Assembly: GCA_038117265.1 (NCBI GenBank)
Contig: JAYOFO010000041.1
Location: 1 to 24,207, forward strand
DNA from: JAYPUG01 sp038117265
GTDB taxonomy: Bacteria > Pseudomonadota > Alphaproteobacteria > UBA6615
Reading direction: 5' to 3'
DNA length: 24,207 nt
Part shown: positions 7,565 to 15,421 of the stretch, piece after piece
Position numbering within the stretch: the stretch's first letter is position 1
Layout of the letters: each line of letters opens with the position of its first letter
Program-made: the position numbers and the translations under genes
Notes under the pieces: model-generated
The model's database searches: none
What the model was told of the DNA's origin: nothing
Seen by the model: only the letters and a program-made list of their open reading frames with translations

Positions 7565-8287
7565 ATGGGTCGAGTGGCACTGGTCACCGGCGGCACCCGC
7601 GGAATCGGGGCCGCCATCAGCATCGCGCTGAAGGGCGCCGGCCGCGACGTCGTCGCGAACTACGCCGGAAACGAGCACGCCGCGCGCGAGTTCGAGGCGA
7701 TCTCGGGCATCGCGACGTCGAAGTTTGACGTGTCGAACTTCGAGGAGGTCAGCGAGGCCGTCGCGAAGATCGAAAAGGACATGGGTCCGGTCGAGATCCT
7801 CGTCAACAACGCCGGCATCACGCGCGACGGCACGATGCACCGCATGACCTACGAGCAATGGAAGGATGTCATCGACACCAACCTGTCGGGCGTCTTCAAC
7901 TGCTCGCGCGCGGTGATCGAGGGCATGCGCGACCGCAGCTTCGGCCGCATCGTCAACATCGGCTCGATCAACGGCCAGGCCGGCCAGTACGGCCAGGTCA
8001 ACTACGCGGCCGCGAAGTCGGGCATCCACGGCTTCACCAAGGCGCTGGCCCAGGAAGGCGCGGGCAAGGGCATCACCGTGAACGCGATCGCGCCCGGCTA
8101 TGTCGACACCGACATGGTGCGCGCCGTGCCGCCGGACGTGCTCGAAAAGATCATCGCCCGCATCCCGGTCGGACGGCTCGGCAAGGCCGACGACATCGCG
8201 CGTGGCGTGATCTTCCTGACCGCCGACAACGCCGACTTCATCACAGGGTCGACGCTCTCGATCAACGGCGGCCAGCACATGTACTAG
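7565..8287 (+). CDS. phaB: Acetoacetyl-CoA reductase
   Basis: This 240-residue short-chain dehydrogenase is full length for PhaB. It has the cofactor motif TGGTRGIG at residues 8-15, NNAG at 81-84, and the catalytic Ser134, Tyr147 and Lys151 in the segment GSINGQAGQYGQVNYAAAK. The QYGQVNYAAAKSG signature and the C-terminal INGGQHMY are characteristic of NADPH-dependent acetoacetyl-CoA reductases rather than generic FabG. It makes (R)-3-hydroxybutyryl-CoA, the substrate of the upstream PhaC-like synthase. The start is ATG 7565 with a strong AGGGAGA ribosome-binding site. It forms the second half of a phaAB pair, and a UUCG-loop hairpin follows the stop. Confidence 0.95.
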   Translation: MGRVALVTGGTRGIGAAISIALKGAGRDVVANYAGNEHAAREFEAISGIATSKFDVSNFEEVSEAVAKIEKDMGPVEILVNNAGITRDGTMHRMTYEQWKDVIDTNLSGVFNCSRAVIEGMRDRSFGRIVNIGSINGQAGQYGQVNYAAAKSGIHGFTKALAQEGAGKGITVNAIAPGYVDTDMVRAVPPDVLEKIIARIPVGRLGKADDIARGVIFLTADNADFITGSTLSINGGQHMY

Positions 8288-8292
8288 GCGCG

Positions 8293-8308
8293 CCGGTCTT
8301 CGGACCGG
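8293..8308 (+). other. UUCG-loop hairpin after phaB
   Basis: CCGGTC-TTCG-GACCGG is a perfect 6-bp stem capped by a stable UUCG tetraloop, lying 6 bases after the phaB stop and 24 bases before the terC-like ATG. No T-tract follows. It could mark the 3' end of the pha message or protect it from exonucleases. Confidence 0.45.
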
Positions 8309-8331
8309 GGCAGCCTGCGGAGGCGACGCCC

Positions 8332-9066
8332 ATGCTGGAACTGTTCACCGACCCGGCAGCATGGGCGAGCCTGCTGACCCTCGCCCTGCTCGAGATCGTG
8401 CTGGGCGTCGACAACGTCATCTTCCTGTCGATCGTCACCTCGCGCCTGCCCGAGGCGCAGCAGCCGCGCGCGCGCCGCATCGGCCTGCTGCTGGCGCTCG
8501 GCGGTCGGGTTGTCCTGCTGTTTGCGCTGGGCTGGCTGATCGGCCTCACCGCCCCCTGGTTCGCGGTCGCGGGCGTCGAGTTCTCCGGGCGCGACCTGAT
8601 CCTCGCCTTCGGCGGGCTGTTCCTGCTCTACAAGGCGACCAGCGAGATTCACCTGATGCTCGAGGGCGAGGCCGAAGGTCACGGCAAGCCGGGATCGGCC
8701 GTGTTCGCGGCCGTGCTGGTGCAGATCTTCCTGCTCGACCTGGTGTTCTCGCTGGACTCCGTCCTGACGGCGATCGGCATGGCCGAGCACATCGAGATCA
8801 TGGTCGCGGCCGTCGTCATCGCGATCGTGGTGATGATGATCGCCGCCGAACCGCTGAGCGCCTTCGTGAAACAACACCCGACGGTGAAGATGCTGGCGCT
8901 GGCCTTCCTGCTGCTGATCGGGGTGGCGCTGATCGCCGACGGGCTCGATTTCCACATCCCGCGCGGCTACCTCTACTTCGCCGTGGCCTTCGCCGCGGGC
9001 ATCGAGGTGCTCAACCTGATCGCGCGCAAGCGCCGCGGCGCGGCACGCGAGGGAGACGCGGCATGA
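8332..9066 (+). CDS. TerC family integral membrane protein
   Basis: The product is 244 residues with about seven predicted membrane helices. Both family signatures are present: EIVLGVDNVIF at residues 21-31 and LDLVFSLDSVLTAIG at about 135-149. Their conserved Asp residues are thought to lie in the membrane and take part in metal export. TerC/YkoY-type proteins have been linked to manganese efflux and metalation of exported proteins, and in some genomes to tellurite resistance. No ter operon partners are present, so a general manganese-export role is more likely than tellurium resistance. The ATG at 8332 follows GGAGGCGACGCCC-type sequence. The stop overlaps the NUDIX start (ATGA), so the two genes are translationally coupled. 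Confidence 0.9.
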   Translation: MLELFTDPAAWASLLTLALLEIVLGVDNVIFLSIVTSRLPEAQQPRARRIGLLLALGGRVVLLFALGWLIGLTAPWFAVAGVEFSGRDLILAFGGLFLLYKATSEIHLMLEGEAEGHGKPGSAVFAAVLVQIFLLDLVFSLDSVLTAIGMAEHIEIMVAAVVIAIVVMMIAAEPLSAFVKQHPTVKMLALAFLLLIGVALIADGLDFHIPRGYLYFAVAFAAGIEVLNLIARKRRGAAREGDAA

Positions 9067-9590
9067 ACGGGCCGAAACCGGGACGCGAGTATCCCGACCG
9101 GCCGATCTCGGGCGTCGGCGTGGTCGTCCTGCGCGACAACCGGGTGCTGATGATCAAGCGCGGGCGCGAGCCGCGGATCGGCCAGTGGAGCATCCCGGGC
9201 GGCAAGCAGAAGATCGGCGAGACCTGGCGCGAGACCGCCGCGCGCGAGGTGCGCGAGGAGACCGGCGTCGAGATCGAGGTCATCGGCATCGTCGATGTGG
9301 TCGATGCGATCGTGCGCGACGGCGACCCGCCGCGCCCCGGCACCCCGGAGGCGCTGACCGCCGCCAACGATGACACGATCGCCGTGCTGCGGCCCGACGC
9401 GCCGGTGCGCTATCACTACACGCTCGTCGACTGTGCCGCGCTGTGGACCGGCGGCGAGCCGGTGGCAGGCGGCGACGCCGCCCACGCCGAATGGTGGCCA
9501 CTCGACCGGCTGGGCGAGCTGTCGCTGTGGACCGAGACAGTGCGCATCATCACCGAGGCGGCGGCGCTGGCCGCAGACCGGAAGCGTTGA
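9063..9590 (+). CDS. NUDIX hydrolase
   Basis: This 175-residue protein has a full Nudix box from Gly47 to about 69 (GKQKIGE, then seven residues, then REVREETGV), matching GX5EX7REUXEEXGU. WSIPGGK precedes it as in ADP-ribose and nucleotide-sugar hydrolases. Such enzymes hydrolyse nucleoside diphosphates linked to another group, using Mg2+ in the cytoplasm. The substrate cannot be predicted here. An insertion of about 30 residues after the box (DAIVRDGDPPRPGTPEALTAAND) is longer than in minimal Nudix proteins and may shape specificity. The start ATG overlaps the terC-like stop by four bases, and its own stop overlaps the TTG start of the next gene, giving a tightly coupled three-gene unit. 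Confidence 0.9.
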   Translation: MNGPKPGREYPDRPISGVGVVVLRDNRVLMIKRGREPRIGQWSIPGGKQKIGETWRETAAREVREETGVEIEVIGIVDVVDAIVRDGDPPRPGTPEALTAANDDTIAVLRPDAPVRYHYTLVDCAALWTGGEPVAGGDAAHAEWWPLDRLGELSLWTETVRIITEAAALAADRKR

Positions 9591-10495
9591 CCACGGCCGA
9601 GACAGCGCCGCGACGCACCCGCGCCACCCTGGTCGGCCTGTCGGCCGTACCGATCTGGTCGACCCTCGCTTTGTTCGCTGCGCTGGCCGGACCGGTCCCG
9701 CCCCTGCAACTCGTCGCGATGGCGTTCACCATCGTGTTTGCCTTGTCCATGGCCGTCTGGATCGCGCGGGGCGAGCGCCCGCTCGATCACCTTCGCCAGC
9801 CCCCGCCCGTCTGGGCACTCGGCATTGCCGGCCTGTTCGGCTACCACCTGCTCTACTTCGTCGGCATCCAGGCGGCCCCGCCCGCCGAGGCCAGCCTGAT
9901 CAACTATCTCTGGCCGGTGCTGATCGTCCTGTTTTCGGCGTTGCTGCCCGCCGACAGCGCAGTCGGGCGATTGCGCTGGCACCATCTGGCCGGAGTCGCG
10001 CTGGGCCTCGCCGGTACGGTGCTGATCGTGACCGGCGGCAGCGGTCTGGGCCTGCGTAGCGAGTACGCCGACGGTTACCTGGCCGCCGCAGGTGCGGCGC
10101 TCGCCTGGTCGAGCTATTCCGTGATCTCGCGGCGCTTCGCGCACATCTCGACCGATTCCGTGGGCGCGTTCTGCGGCGGCACCGCCGCGCTCGCCTGGAT
10201 CGCGCACCTCGCCCTCGAACCGACCGTCTGGCCGAACGGCGTCGGGGCCTGGGCCGCGGTGATCGCGCTGGGCCTCGGCCCGGTGGGCTCGGCCTTCTTC
10301 GTCTGGGACCACGGGGTCAAGCACGGCGACCTGCGCGTGCTGGGTGCGGCGGCCTATGCCGCCCCCCTGCTCTCCACCGTCCTTCTGGTGCTGGCCGGGC
10401 TGGCGGACGCGACTTGGCCCCTGGCGCTCGCCTGCGCCCTGATCGTGGGCGGCGGGCTGCTCGCCGCGCGCGAAATGCTGCCGTCGCGCGATTAG
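9587..10495 (+). CDS. EamA/DMT-superfamily exporter, YddG-like
   Basis: Starting at the TTG at 9587, which overlaps the NUDIX stop as TTGA, the product is 302 residues with about ten membrane helices in two EamA repeats. The motifs LVGLSAVPIWSTLALF near the start and INYLWPVLIVLFSALL near residue 104 are close to those of YddG, the aromatic amino-acid exporter of enterobacteria. The second half carries GPVGSAFFVWDHGVKHGD, typical of the second EamA repeat. An amino-acid or related metabolite export role at the inner membrane is likely, with the substrate unproven. The next in-frame ATG (about 9719) would remove the first helix, so the TTG start is preferred. The stop overlaps that of the convergent Fe-S gene. 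Confidence 0.85.
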   Translation: MTTAETAPRRTRATLVGLSAVPIWSTLALFAALAGPVPPLQLVAMAFTIVFALSMAVWIARGERPLDHLRQPPPVWALGIAGLFGYHLLYFVGIQAAPPAEASLINYLWPVLIVLFSALLPADSAVGRLRWHHLAGVALGLAGTVLIVTGGSGLGLRSEYADGYLAAAGAALAWSSYSVISRRFAHISTDSVGAFCGGTAALAWIAHLALEPTVWPNGVGAWAAVIALGLGPVGSAFFVWDHGVKHGDLRVLGAAAYAAPLLSTVLLVLAGLADATWPLALACALIVGGGLLAAREMLPSRD

Positions 10496-11163
10496 CGGTT
10501 CGCGGACCGGAACGCGGCCATGTGGAACGCCGCCTGGGCCGGCTCGTAGACATATTCGCGGCCCACCGGGCACGCCCGCCGCGCCCGGCACCCCAGTTCC
10601 ATACAATCGCTGCCTTCGCGTGCCGACACATGCCCGATGCAGGCGGGCACATCGTATCCGCCCGGGCCGAACGCATCGACAGGGCAGGCCGACAGGCAGG
10701 GTCGGTCGGCGCAGGTCGCGCAGGGCGAGGGACGATCGTCGGACGGCGGCAGGTCGAGGCGCCCGTCGAACGCCAGCGCCCCCCGATAGGCGTGCCAGAG
10801 CCCGAAGTCGGGGTGGATCAGGATGCCCAGCGGCGAAGGGTGCACCGGTTCGGCGCGTTGCGCCCAGCGCTGGAACGGCAGGAAGGGCGGACCGCCGAAG
10901 GGAAACAGCGCCGTCGCGCCCGCCTCTCCGGCGATCCCGGTCAGGACGTCGCGCACCCAGTCGTCGAGCGCGTTCGCACGGTCACCGTAGCGGTCCCCAT
11001 CCGCCGCGAACGCCCGCCACATGGCCGGGCCCGCATTGCCGACGAGCACCAGTGTTCCCGGGTCGCCGGGCACGCCGTCGCTGGGTTCGGGGTGAAAGCC
11101 GCCGCGCAGAAGCAGGCCGGAAGCGGCCAACGCCTGTTCGAGCTGTCGGAGGCGATCGACCAC
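10492..11163 (-). CDS. QueG/reductive-dehalogenase-like 4Fe-4S protein of unknown function
   Basis: This 223-residue protein has a ferredoxin-like cluster motif CATCADRPCLSACP at 148-161 (C-x2-C-x4-C-x3-CP) and further cysteines at 175, 187, 192 and 198. The eight Cys are enough for two 4Fe-4S clusters. The N-terminal half contains LVGNAGPAMWRAF and HPSPLGILIHPDFGLWHAYRGAL, a region I associate with the cobalamin-linked or cobalamin-processing relatives of QueG and MMACHC. The catalytic motifs of true epoxyqueuosine reductase are not obvious and the protein is shorter than QueG (about 350). It starts at GTG 11163, eight bases after the asd stop, with a weak ribosome-binding site, so it is probably expressed with asd. 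Its actual substrate is unknown. Confidence 0.7.
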   Translation of the reverse strand: MVDRLRQLEQALAASGLLLRGGFHPEPSDGVPGDPGTLVLVGNAGPAMWRAFAADGDRYGDRANALDDWVRDVLTGIAGEAGATALFPFGGPPFLPFQRWAQRAEPVHPSPLGILIHPDFGLWHAYRGALAFDGRLDLPPSDDRPSPCATCADRPCLSACPVDAFGPGGYDVPACIGHVSAREGSDCMELGCRARRACPVGREYVYEPAQAAFHMAAFRSANR

Positions 11164-11171
11164 GCGCGCGG

Positions 11172-12206
11172 CTATTCCGCCGCGATCGCCTTCTTCAGGT
11201 ACTCGCGGTCGAGCAGCTCGGCGATCTGCACCGTGTTGAGCGCGGCGCCCTTGCGCAGATTGTCCGAGACGACCCAGATGTTGAGGCCGTTCTCGACCGT
11301 CGCATCCTCGCGGATGCGGCTGACATAGACCGCGTCCTCACCGGCCGCCTCCTCGGGCGTCACATAGCCCGCGTCGGCCCGGTGGTCGATGACGACCACG
11401 CCCGGCGCGTCGCGCAGCACCTCGCGCGCCTGCTTGGCAGAGACCTCGCGCGCGAACTCGATGTTGACCGCCTCGGAATGGCTGATGAAGACCGGCACGC
11501 GCACGCAGGTCGCCGAGACCTTGATCTTGGGGTCGAGGATCTTCTTCGTCTCGACCATCATCTTCCACTCTTCCTTGGTCGAGCCGTCGTCCATGAAGAC
11601 GTCGATGTGCGGGATCACGTTGAACGCGATCTGCTTGGTGAACCGCTTCGCCTCGATCGGGTCGTTCACATAGACGGCCCGCGTCTGGGTAAACAGCTCG
11701 TCCATCGCATCCTTGCCCGCGCCCGAGACCGACTGGTAGGTCGCGACCACCACCCGCTTGATGCCGAACGCGTCGTGCAGCGGCTTCAGCGCGACGACCA
11801 TCTGGATGGTCGAGCAGTTGGGGTTGGCGATGATGTTGCGCTTGGTATAGCCGGCCGCGGCCTCGGGGTTCACCTCGGGCACGATCAGCGGCACGTCGGG
11901 GTCCATGCGGAACCGCGACGTGTTGTCGATGACGATACAGCCCGCCGCCGCCGCCTTGGGCGCGAATTCGGCCGAGACCTTGGAGCCCGGCGAGAACAGC
12001 GCGATGTCGGTGCCGGTGAAGTCGTAATCGGCCAGCGACCGGACCTTCAGGATGCGGTCCTCGCCGAACGACACCTCGCGCCCGACCGAGCGTTCGCTCG
12101 CCAGCGCGACCACCTCGTCCGCCGGGAACGCGCGTTCCGCCAGCGTCTGCAGCATCTCGCGGCCGACATTGCCCGTCGCGCCGACCACCGCAACCTTGTA
12201 GCCCAT
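11172..12206 (-). CDS. asd: Aspartate-semialdehyde dehydrogenase
   Basis: The product is 344 residues from ATG 12206, which has a GAGG ribosome-binding site. An upstream in-frame extension to 12233 adds nine unconserved residues and is rejected. The NADP-binding GATGNVGREM spans 9-18 and the catalytic Cys131 sits in IIANPNCSTIQM. QSVSGAGKDAM carries the conserved Ser/Gly loop, and HSEAVN lies in the substrate-binding C-terminal half. It converts aspartyl-4-phosphate to aspartate semialdehyde in the shared pathway to lysine/diaminopimelate, threonine and methionine. dapF, at the other end of the window, belongs to the diaminopimelate branch. asd often follows leuB in alphaproteobacteria; here five unrelated small genes lie between them. 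Confidence 0.96.
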   Translation of the reverse strand: MGYKVAVVGATGNVGREMLQTLAERAFPADEVVALASERSVGREVSFGEDRILKVRSLADYDFTGTDIALFSPGSKVSAEFAPKAAAAGCIVIDNTSRFRMDPDVPLIVPEVNPEAAAGYTKRNIIANPNCSTIQMVVALKPLHDAFGIKRVVVATYQSVSGAGKDAMDELFTQTRAVYVNDPIEAKRFTKQIAFNVIPHIDVFMDDGSTKEEWKMMVETKKILDPKIKVSATCVRVPVFISHSEAVNIEFAREVSAKQAREVLRDAPGVVVIDHRADAGYVTPEEAAGEDAVYVSRIREDATVENGLNIWVVSDNLRKGAALNTVQIAELLDREYLKKAIAAE

Positions 12207-12255
12207 TGTCCGATCCTCGGTTTGCCGGGGCACCCGCCCTGGTTTGCGGGCGTTG

Positions 12256-12283
12256 ACTTAAGCCCCGTGGCCCGGTTTTGCAA
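12256..12283 (-). promoter_or_regulatory. Candidate asd promoter
   Basis: On the minus strand TTGCAA (12283-12278), a 16-base spacer and TTAAGT (12261-12256) form a modest sigma-70-like match. It lies in a locally AT-richer patch about 50-77 bases before the asd ATG. No terminator for the upstream methyltransferase gene is visible, so read-through is also possible. Confidence 0.35.
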
Positions 12284-12308
12284 GTTGTGCGATGCACCAA
12301 CCGCGCGT

Positions 12309-13112
12309 TCAGGCCTTCCGCGCGACGATGCTCACATAGTTCATGAAGCCGTAGAAGGTGCCGTCGGCGATCCGCTTGCGGGCCTCCGCCCCATAGGCGT
12401 CGGCCTGGGCCTGGTCGATCTTTCCGGCCTCGACCAGATAGTACGCGCCGCGCAGGGTCCAGCCCAGGGTGAGCACGGGTGCGTCGGTGTCGAGATGGCC
12501 GTGGCTCCTGGTCGGCGCCGGCGCGAAGCCCGCATCGCGCAGCATCGCCGGCAGGCGGCGCACCAGCCAGCGGTCGTTGACGTTGCCGTCGACGAAGGCG
12601 TCGATGCAGGCCTGCAGCGGGTCGTCGTCGCGCGTCGCGACGGACATGGTGGTGAAATCGCCGTCGTAGACGGCGACCTGCCCGCCGGGTTTGAGCACGC
12701 GCCGCACCTCGGCGAGGACGGCCTCCGTCCCCGGCACATGGGTCAGCAGCGTGTGCAGCACCACCACGTCGAACGCGCCGTCGCCGAACGGCAGATTGCG
12801 GGCATCGGACTGGCGGAACGAGACGTTGGGAATGTCGGCGGCGAGCGTGCGGGCATGTTTGATAAAGGGTTCGAGCTGGTCGACGCCGACCACCTCGCCC
12901 ACGCCGGGCCACTGCGCCAGGGTGCGCGACTGGGCGCCCGTCCCGCAGCCGATATCGAGCACGCGCGCACCGGCGGGAAAGTCGACGTCGGACAGGTAGG
13001 CGCTCAGGGACGCGGCCTGCTGCGGCGTCGCGGCGCGGCGCTCGAGGCTCATCTTCATTTCCTCGATGATCGCGGCCGGGATCGCGTCGGGGTTCACATA
13101 GATGTCGGGCAC
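12309..13112 (-). CDS. Class I SAM-dependent methyltransferase
   Basis: The GTG at 13112 sits eight bases after a strong GAGGAGG ribosome-binding site and gives 267 residues. Longer in-frame starts lie upstream of that site and are rejected. Motif I (VLDIGCGTGAQ) is at 51-61, followed by VVGVDQLEPFI, the post-motif SDARNLPFGDGAFDVVVLHTLL and the RVLKPGGQVAVYDGD strand. This is the order seen in UbiE/Methyltransf_11-type enzymes acting on small molecules. The acceptor is unknown. A C-terminal domain of about 100 residues (GWTLRGAYYLVEAGKI) is conserved in stand-alone bacterial methyltransferases of this type but carries no diagnostic motif. It is divergent from the DUF962 gene with only 49 bases between start codons. 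Confidence 0.85.
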   Translation of the reverse strand: MPDIYVNPDAIPAAIIEEMKMSLERRAATPQQAASLSAYLSDVDFPAGARVLDIGCGTGAQSRTLAQWPGVGEVVGVDQLEPFIKHARTLAADIPNVSFRQSDARNLPFGDGAFDVVVLHTLLTHVPGTEAVLAEVRRVLKPGGQVAVYDGDFTTMSVATRDDDPLQACIDAFVDGNVNDRWLVRRLPAMLRDAGFAPAPTRSHGHLDTDAPVLTLGWTLRGAYYLVEAGKIDQAQADAYGAEARKRIADGTFYGFMNYVSIVARKA

Positions 13113-13161
13113 TCGGGGACCTCCTCGCCTTGCCAGGCCCCTATGTGCCAGAATTCCGCCC

Positions 13162-13509
13162 ATGGCCGAACGATTTTCGAGCTACGCGGAGTTCTGGCCC
13201 CACTATCTGCGCGAACACGCACGGCCGGCGACCCGCGCGGTCCACTATGCCGGGACGCTGGCGGCGCTCGCGCTGCTCGCCCTTGCGGCGGCAGGAGGCC
13301 CATGGTGGCTGCTTCTCGCCGCCCCGGCCGCGGGCTATGGACCGGCCTGGATCGGCCACGGCTTCGTCGAGCGCAACCGGCCCGCCACCTTCACCCACCC
13401 GTTCTGGTCGCTGATCAGCGACTTCCGCATGCTGTTCCTCTGGCTCACCGACCGGCTGGGGCCGGAGCTGTCGCGGGCCGGCGTCGGGCCGGGCGGGACC
13501 GGGACTTGA
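13162..13509 (+). CDS. Mpo1-like (DUF962) membrane protein
   Basis: This short protein of 115 residues is full length for the family. It starts with YAEFWPHYLREHARPATRAVHYAGT at residues 8-32 (His residues in YLREH and VHY). Two hydrophobic helices follow (about 33-58), then WIGHGFVERNRPATF and HPFWSLISDFRML. These His-rich motifs match the DUF962/Mpo1 family, whose yeast member is an Fe2+-dependent 2-hydroxy-fatty-acid alpha-oxidising dioxygenase. A bacterial role in lipid turnover at the membrane is inferred only from that. Start ATG 13162 has no strong ribosome-binding site. Its stop overlaps the TTG start of the following lipoprotein gene (TTGA). Confidence 0.85.
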   Translation: MAERFSSYAEFWPHYLREHARPATRAVHYAGTLAALALLALAAAGGPWWLLLAAPAAGYGPAWIGHGFVERNRPATFTHPFWSLISDFRMLFLWLTDRLGPELSRAGVGPGGTGT

Positions 13510-13910
13510 GGCGCCACGCTGCCGCGCTGCTGCTGCTCGGGCTTTCGGCCTGTGCGGGAGAACCGCCGAACCCGCTGCTCGGCGACTGGATCGTCGCCCT
13601 GCCGACCATGCCGCGCGCCCATGGCAACGAGATCGGTTTCCGCGCCGAATGCGTGATCGTCCGCGGCGACCGCATCCACACCCGCATCGCCCGGCCCGTG
13701 CGCTACGCCGGCGACAATGGAACCTGGCGGGTCTGGTTCGGCCCCGACGCCGAATCCCTGCGTCCGGCCGCCGCCGCCGAGATCAGCTTCCTGTCCCACG
13801 ACCGGATCGAGGTGGCGTGGCCCGCGGGCATCACGGCGCGTTACTTGCGCACCCTGGCGGGCGCCGATGCGGAACGGCACCGCGGCGATTGCGGCGCGTC
13901 GAACGGGTAG
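13506..13910 (+). CDS. Small putative lipoprotein
   Basis: The product is 134 residues when read from the TTG at 13506, which overlaps the preceding stop as TTGA. The N-terminus is MRRHAAALLLLGLSACAG: a short basic start, a hydrophobic core and the lipobox LSAC with Cys16. It should therefore be lipid-anchored in the envelope. The mature part has alternating strands (DWIVALP, ECVIVRGDRIHTR, NGTWRVWFGPD, AEISFLSHDRIEVAWP), suggesting a small beta-rich domain. I do not recognise the family. The well-formed signal and lipobox beginning exactly at the overlap support this start. It is probably co-translated with the DUF962 protein and converges on the small exported-protein gene with three bases between stops. 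Confidence 0.7.
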   Translation: MRRHAAALLLLGLSACAGEPPNPLLGDWIVALPTMPRAHGNEIGFRAECVIVRGDRIHTRIARPVRYAGDNGTWRVWFGPDAESLRPAAAAEISFLSHDRIEVAWPAGITARYLRTLAGADAERHRGDCGASNG

Positions 13911-13913
13911 ACG

Positions 13914-14210
13914 TCAGGAACCGTTGCGGGCCGGCGGGAAGGTCACGGGCGACTGGCTGCGCGGATGCGGCTCGGTGCGCGCCAGCGCCGACCCGAGGAG
14001 CGTGTCCAGGCGCGACTTCGCATCGGCCGTGCGCGTCGCCTCGGCGTCAGCGATGGCCGCCGCCAGCGCTTCGGTCGTCGCGCAACCGCCGCCGGCATGC
14101 TTGCCGGTCGACGTCTCGACGATCTGCTGGGCGCCGGCAGGCGCCAGGCCCAGCAGGAACGCGATCGCGGATATGGCGAACAGGGTGCGCAAGGTTCGGC
14201 TCCGATCCAT
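13914..14210 (-). CDS. Small exported protein of unknown function
   Basis: The product is 98 residues with a classical signal peptide: basic MDRSRTLR, hydrophobic FAISAIAFLLGLAPAG, and a likely cleavage site after AGA at about residue 27. The mature part of about 70 residues is mainly an Ala/Asp/Glu helix (TEALAAAIADAEATRTADAK) with a single Cys (GGCATT) and an unstructured Pro/Arg tail. I do not recognise a family. It lies 47 bases downstream of leuB on the same strand, with an own ATG but no clear terminator or promoter in between. It may be co-transcribed with the leu genes or be an orphan envelope protein. Confidence 0.6.
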   Translation of the reverse strand: MDRSRTLRTLFAISAIAFLLGLAPAGAQQIVETSTGKHAGGGCATTEALAAAIADAEATRTADAKSRLDTLLGSALARTEPHPRSQSPVTFPPARNGS

Positions 14211-14257
14211 CGCCCGAAGGCTAATCCGCCGCGCGCCGCCGCGTCAAACGACGGCGA

Positions 14258-15370
14258 TCAGGCGGTCAACCGGTCGAGCTCGGCAAGCAGGTGGTTGCCC
14301 ATCTCCTCGGTCGAGACCGGGGTGCAGCCGTCCTGCATGATGTCGGCGGTGCGGAAGCCCTCGTTCAGCACGTTCTGCGCCGCCTGCTCGACCAGGTCGG
14401 CCTCGCGGCCGAGATCGTAGGAGTAGCGCAGCATCATGCCGAACGACAGCAGCATGGCGATCGGGTTCGCCTTGCCCTGGCCGGCGATGTCGGGAGCGGA
14501 GCCGTGCACCGGCTCGTACATCGCCTTGCGTGCGCCGGTCACCGGGTCGGGCGCGCCGAGACTGGCCGACGGCAGCATGCCCAGTGAGCCGGTCATCATC
14601 GCCGCCTCGTCGGACAGGATATCGCCGAACAGATTGTCGGTGACGATCACGTCGAACTGGTGCGGATAGCGGATCAGCTGCATCGCGCAATTGTCCGCAA
14701 GGATGTGGTGGAACTCGACGTCGGGATAGTCCTTCGCCACCTCGGCCGAGACCTTGCGCCAGAATACGCCCGTCTCCATCACGTTCGACTTTTCCGCGCA
14801 GTGCACTTTGTTCTTGCGCTTGCGCGCCAGCTCGAAGGCGACGCGGCAGATCCGGTCGATCTCGTCGTGGGTGTAGGCCTGGGTGTCGACGACGCGCACC
14901 GTGCCGTCCTCCAGGGTCTGCTCGCCCTTCGGCTCGCCGAAATACACGCCCGAAGTCAGCTCGCGCAGGATCATGATGTCGAGCCCCTTCACCACCTCGG
15001 GCTTCAGGGTCGAGGCATCGACCATCGCGTCCATGACGACGGCGGGGCGCAGGTTCGCGAACAGGTCGAGGTCCTTGCGCAGGCGCAGCAGCCCGGCCTC
15101 GGGCCGGTGCTCGCGCGGCACATTGTCCCATTTCGGGCCGCCGACGGCGCCGAACAGCACGGCGTCGAGCGTCATCGCCTTTTCCATCGTCTCTTCCTGG
15201 ATTGAGACGCCATGGGCGTCGTAGCAGGCGCCGCCGACCGGAGCCTCCTCGACCGCGAAGCGCACGGCCTCCTTGGCCTCGAACCAGCCCATCACGCGGC
15301 GGACCTGCTCCATCACCTCGGGTCCGATGCCGTCACCGGGCAGGACCAGGACACTCTTGTTGGCGGGCAT
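14258..15370 (-). CDS. leuB: 3-isopropylmalate dehydrogenase
   Basis: The product is 370 residues, normal for the family, starting at ATG 15370 behind GAGGGAGA. The N-terminal LPGDGIGPEVMEQ is at 10-22 and the family substrate segment LLRLRKDLDLFANLRP lies at about 94-109. NLFGDILSDEAAMMTGSLG carries the metal-binding Asp residues, and EPVHGSAPDIAGQGKANP is the NAD-binding loop signature. It oxidises and decarboxylates 3-isopropylmalate to 2-oxoisocaproate, the third step of leucine synthesis, in the cytoplasm. It is the last enzyme gene of the leuC-RDD-leuD-leuB run, 51 bases after leuD. A tartrate-dehydrogenase-type paralogue is unlikely given the leuCD context. Confidence 0.97.
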   Translation of the reverse strand: MPANKSVLVLPGDGIGPEVMEQVRRVMGWFEAKEAVRFAVEEAPVGGACYDAHGVSIQEETMEKAMTLDAVLFGAVGGPKWDNVPREHRPEAGLLRLRKDLDLFANLRPAVVMDAMVDASTLKPEVVKGLDIMILRELTSGVYFGEPKGEQTLEDGTVRVVDTQAYTHDEIDRICRVAFELARKRKNKVHCAEKSNVMETGVFWRKVSAEVAKDYPDVEFHHILADNCAMQLIRYPHQFDVIVTDNLFGDILSDEAAMMTGSLGMLPSASLGAPDPVTGARKAMYEPVHGSAPDIAGQGKANPIAMLLSFGMMLRYSYDLGREADLVEQAAQNVLNEGFRTADIMQDGCTPVSTEEMGNHLLAELDRLTA

Positions 15371-15421
15371 GGCTAGCGTCTCCCTCGAAACCGTCTGTCT
15401 GTACGTGCGTGTTGGTGGTAC

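Noticed and set aside
8332..9066. Tellurite-resistance determinant
   Set aside because: Only a single TerC-family protein is present, with no terABDEZ partners; such proteins mostly serve metal export.
10620..13505. Plus-strand open frame leading into the lipoprotein gene, opposite the Fe-S protein, asd and methyltransferase genes
   Set aside because: It is an antisense shadow. The real gene begins at the signal peptide at 13506.
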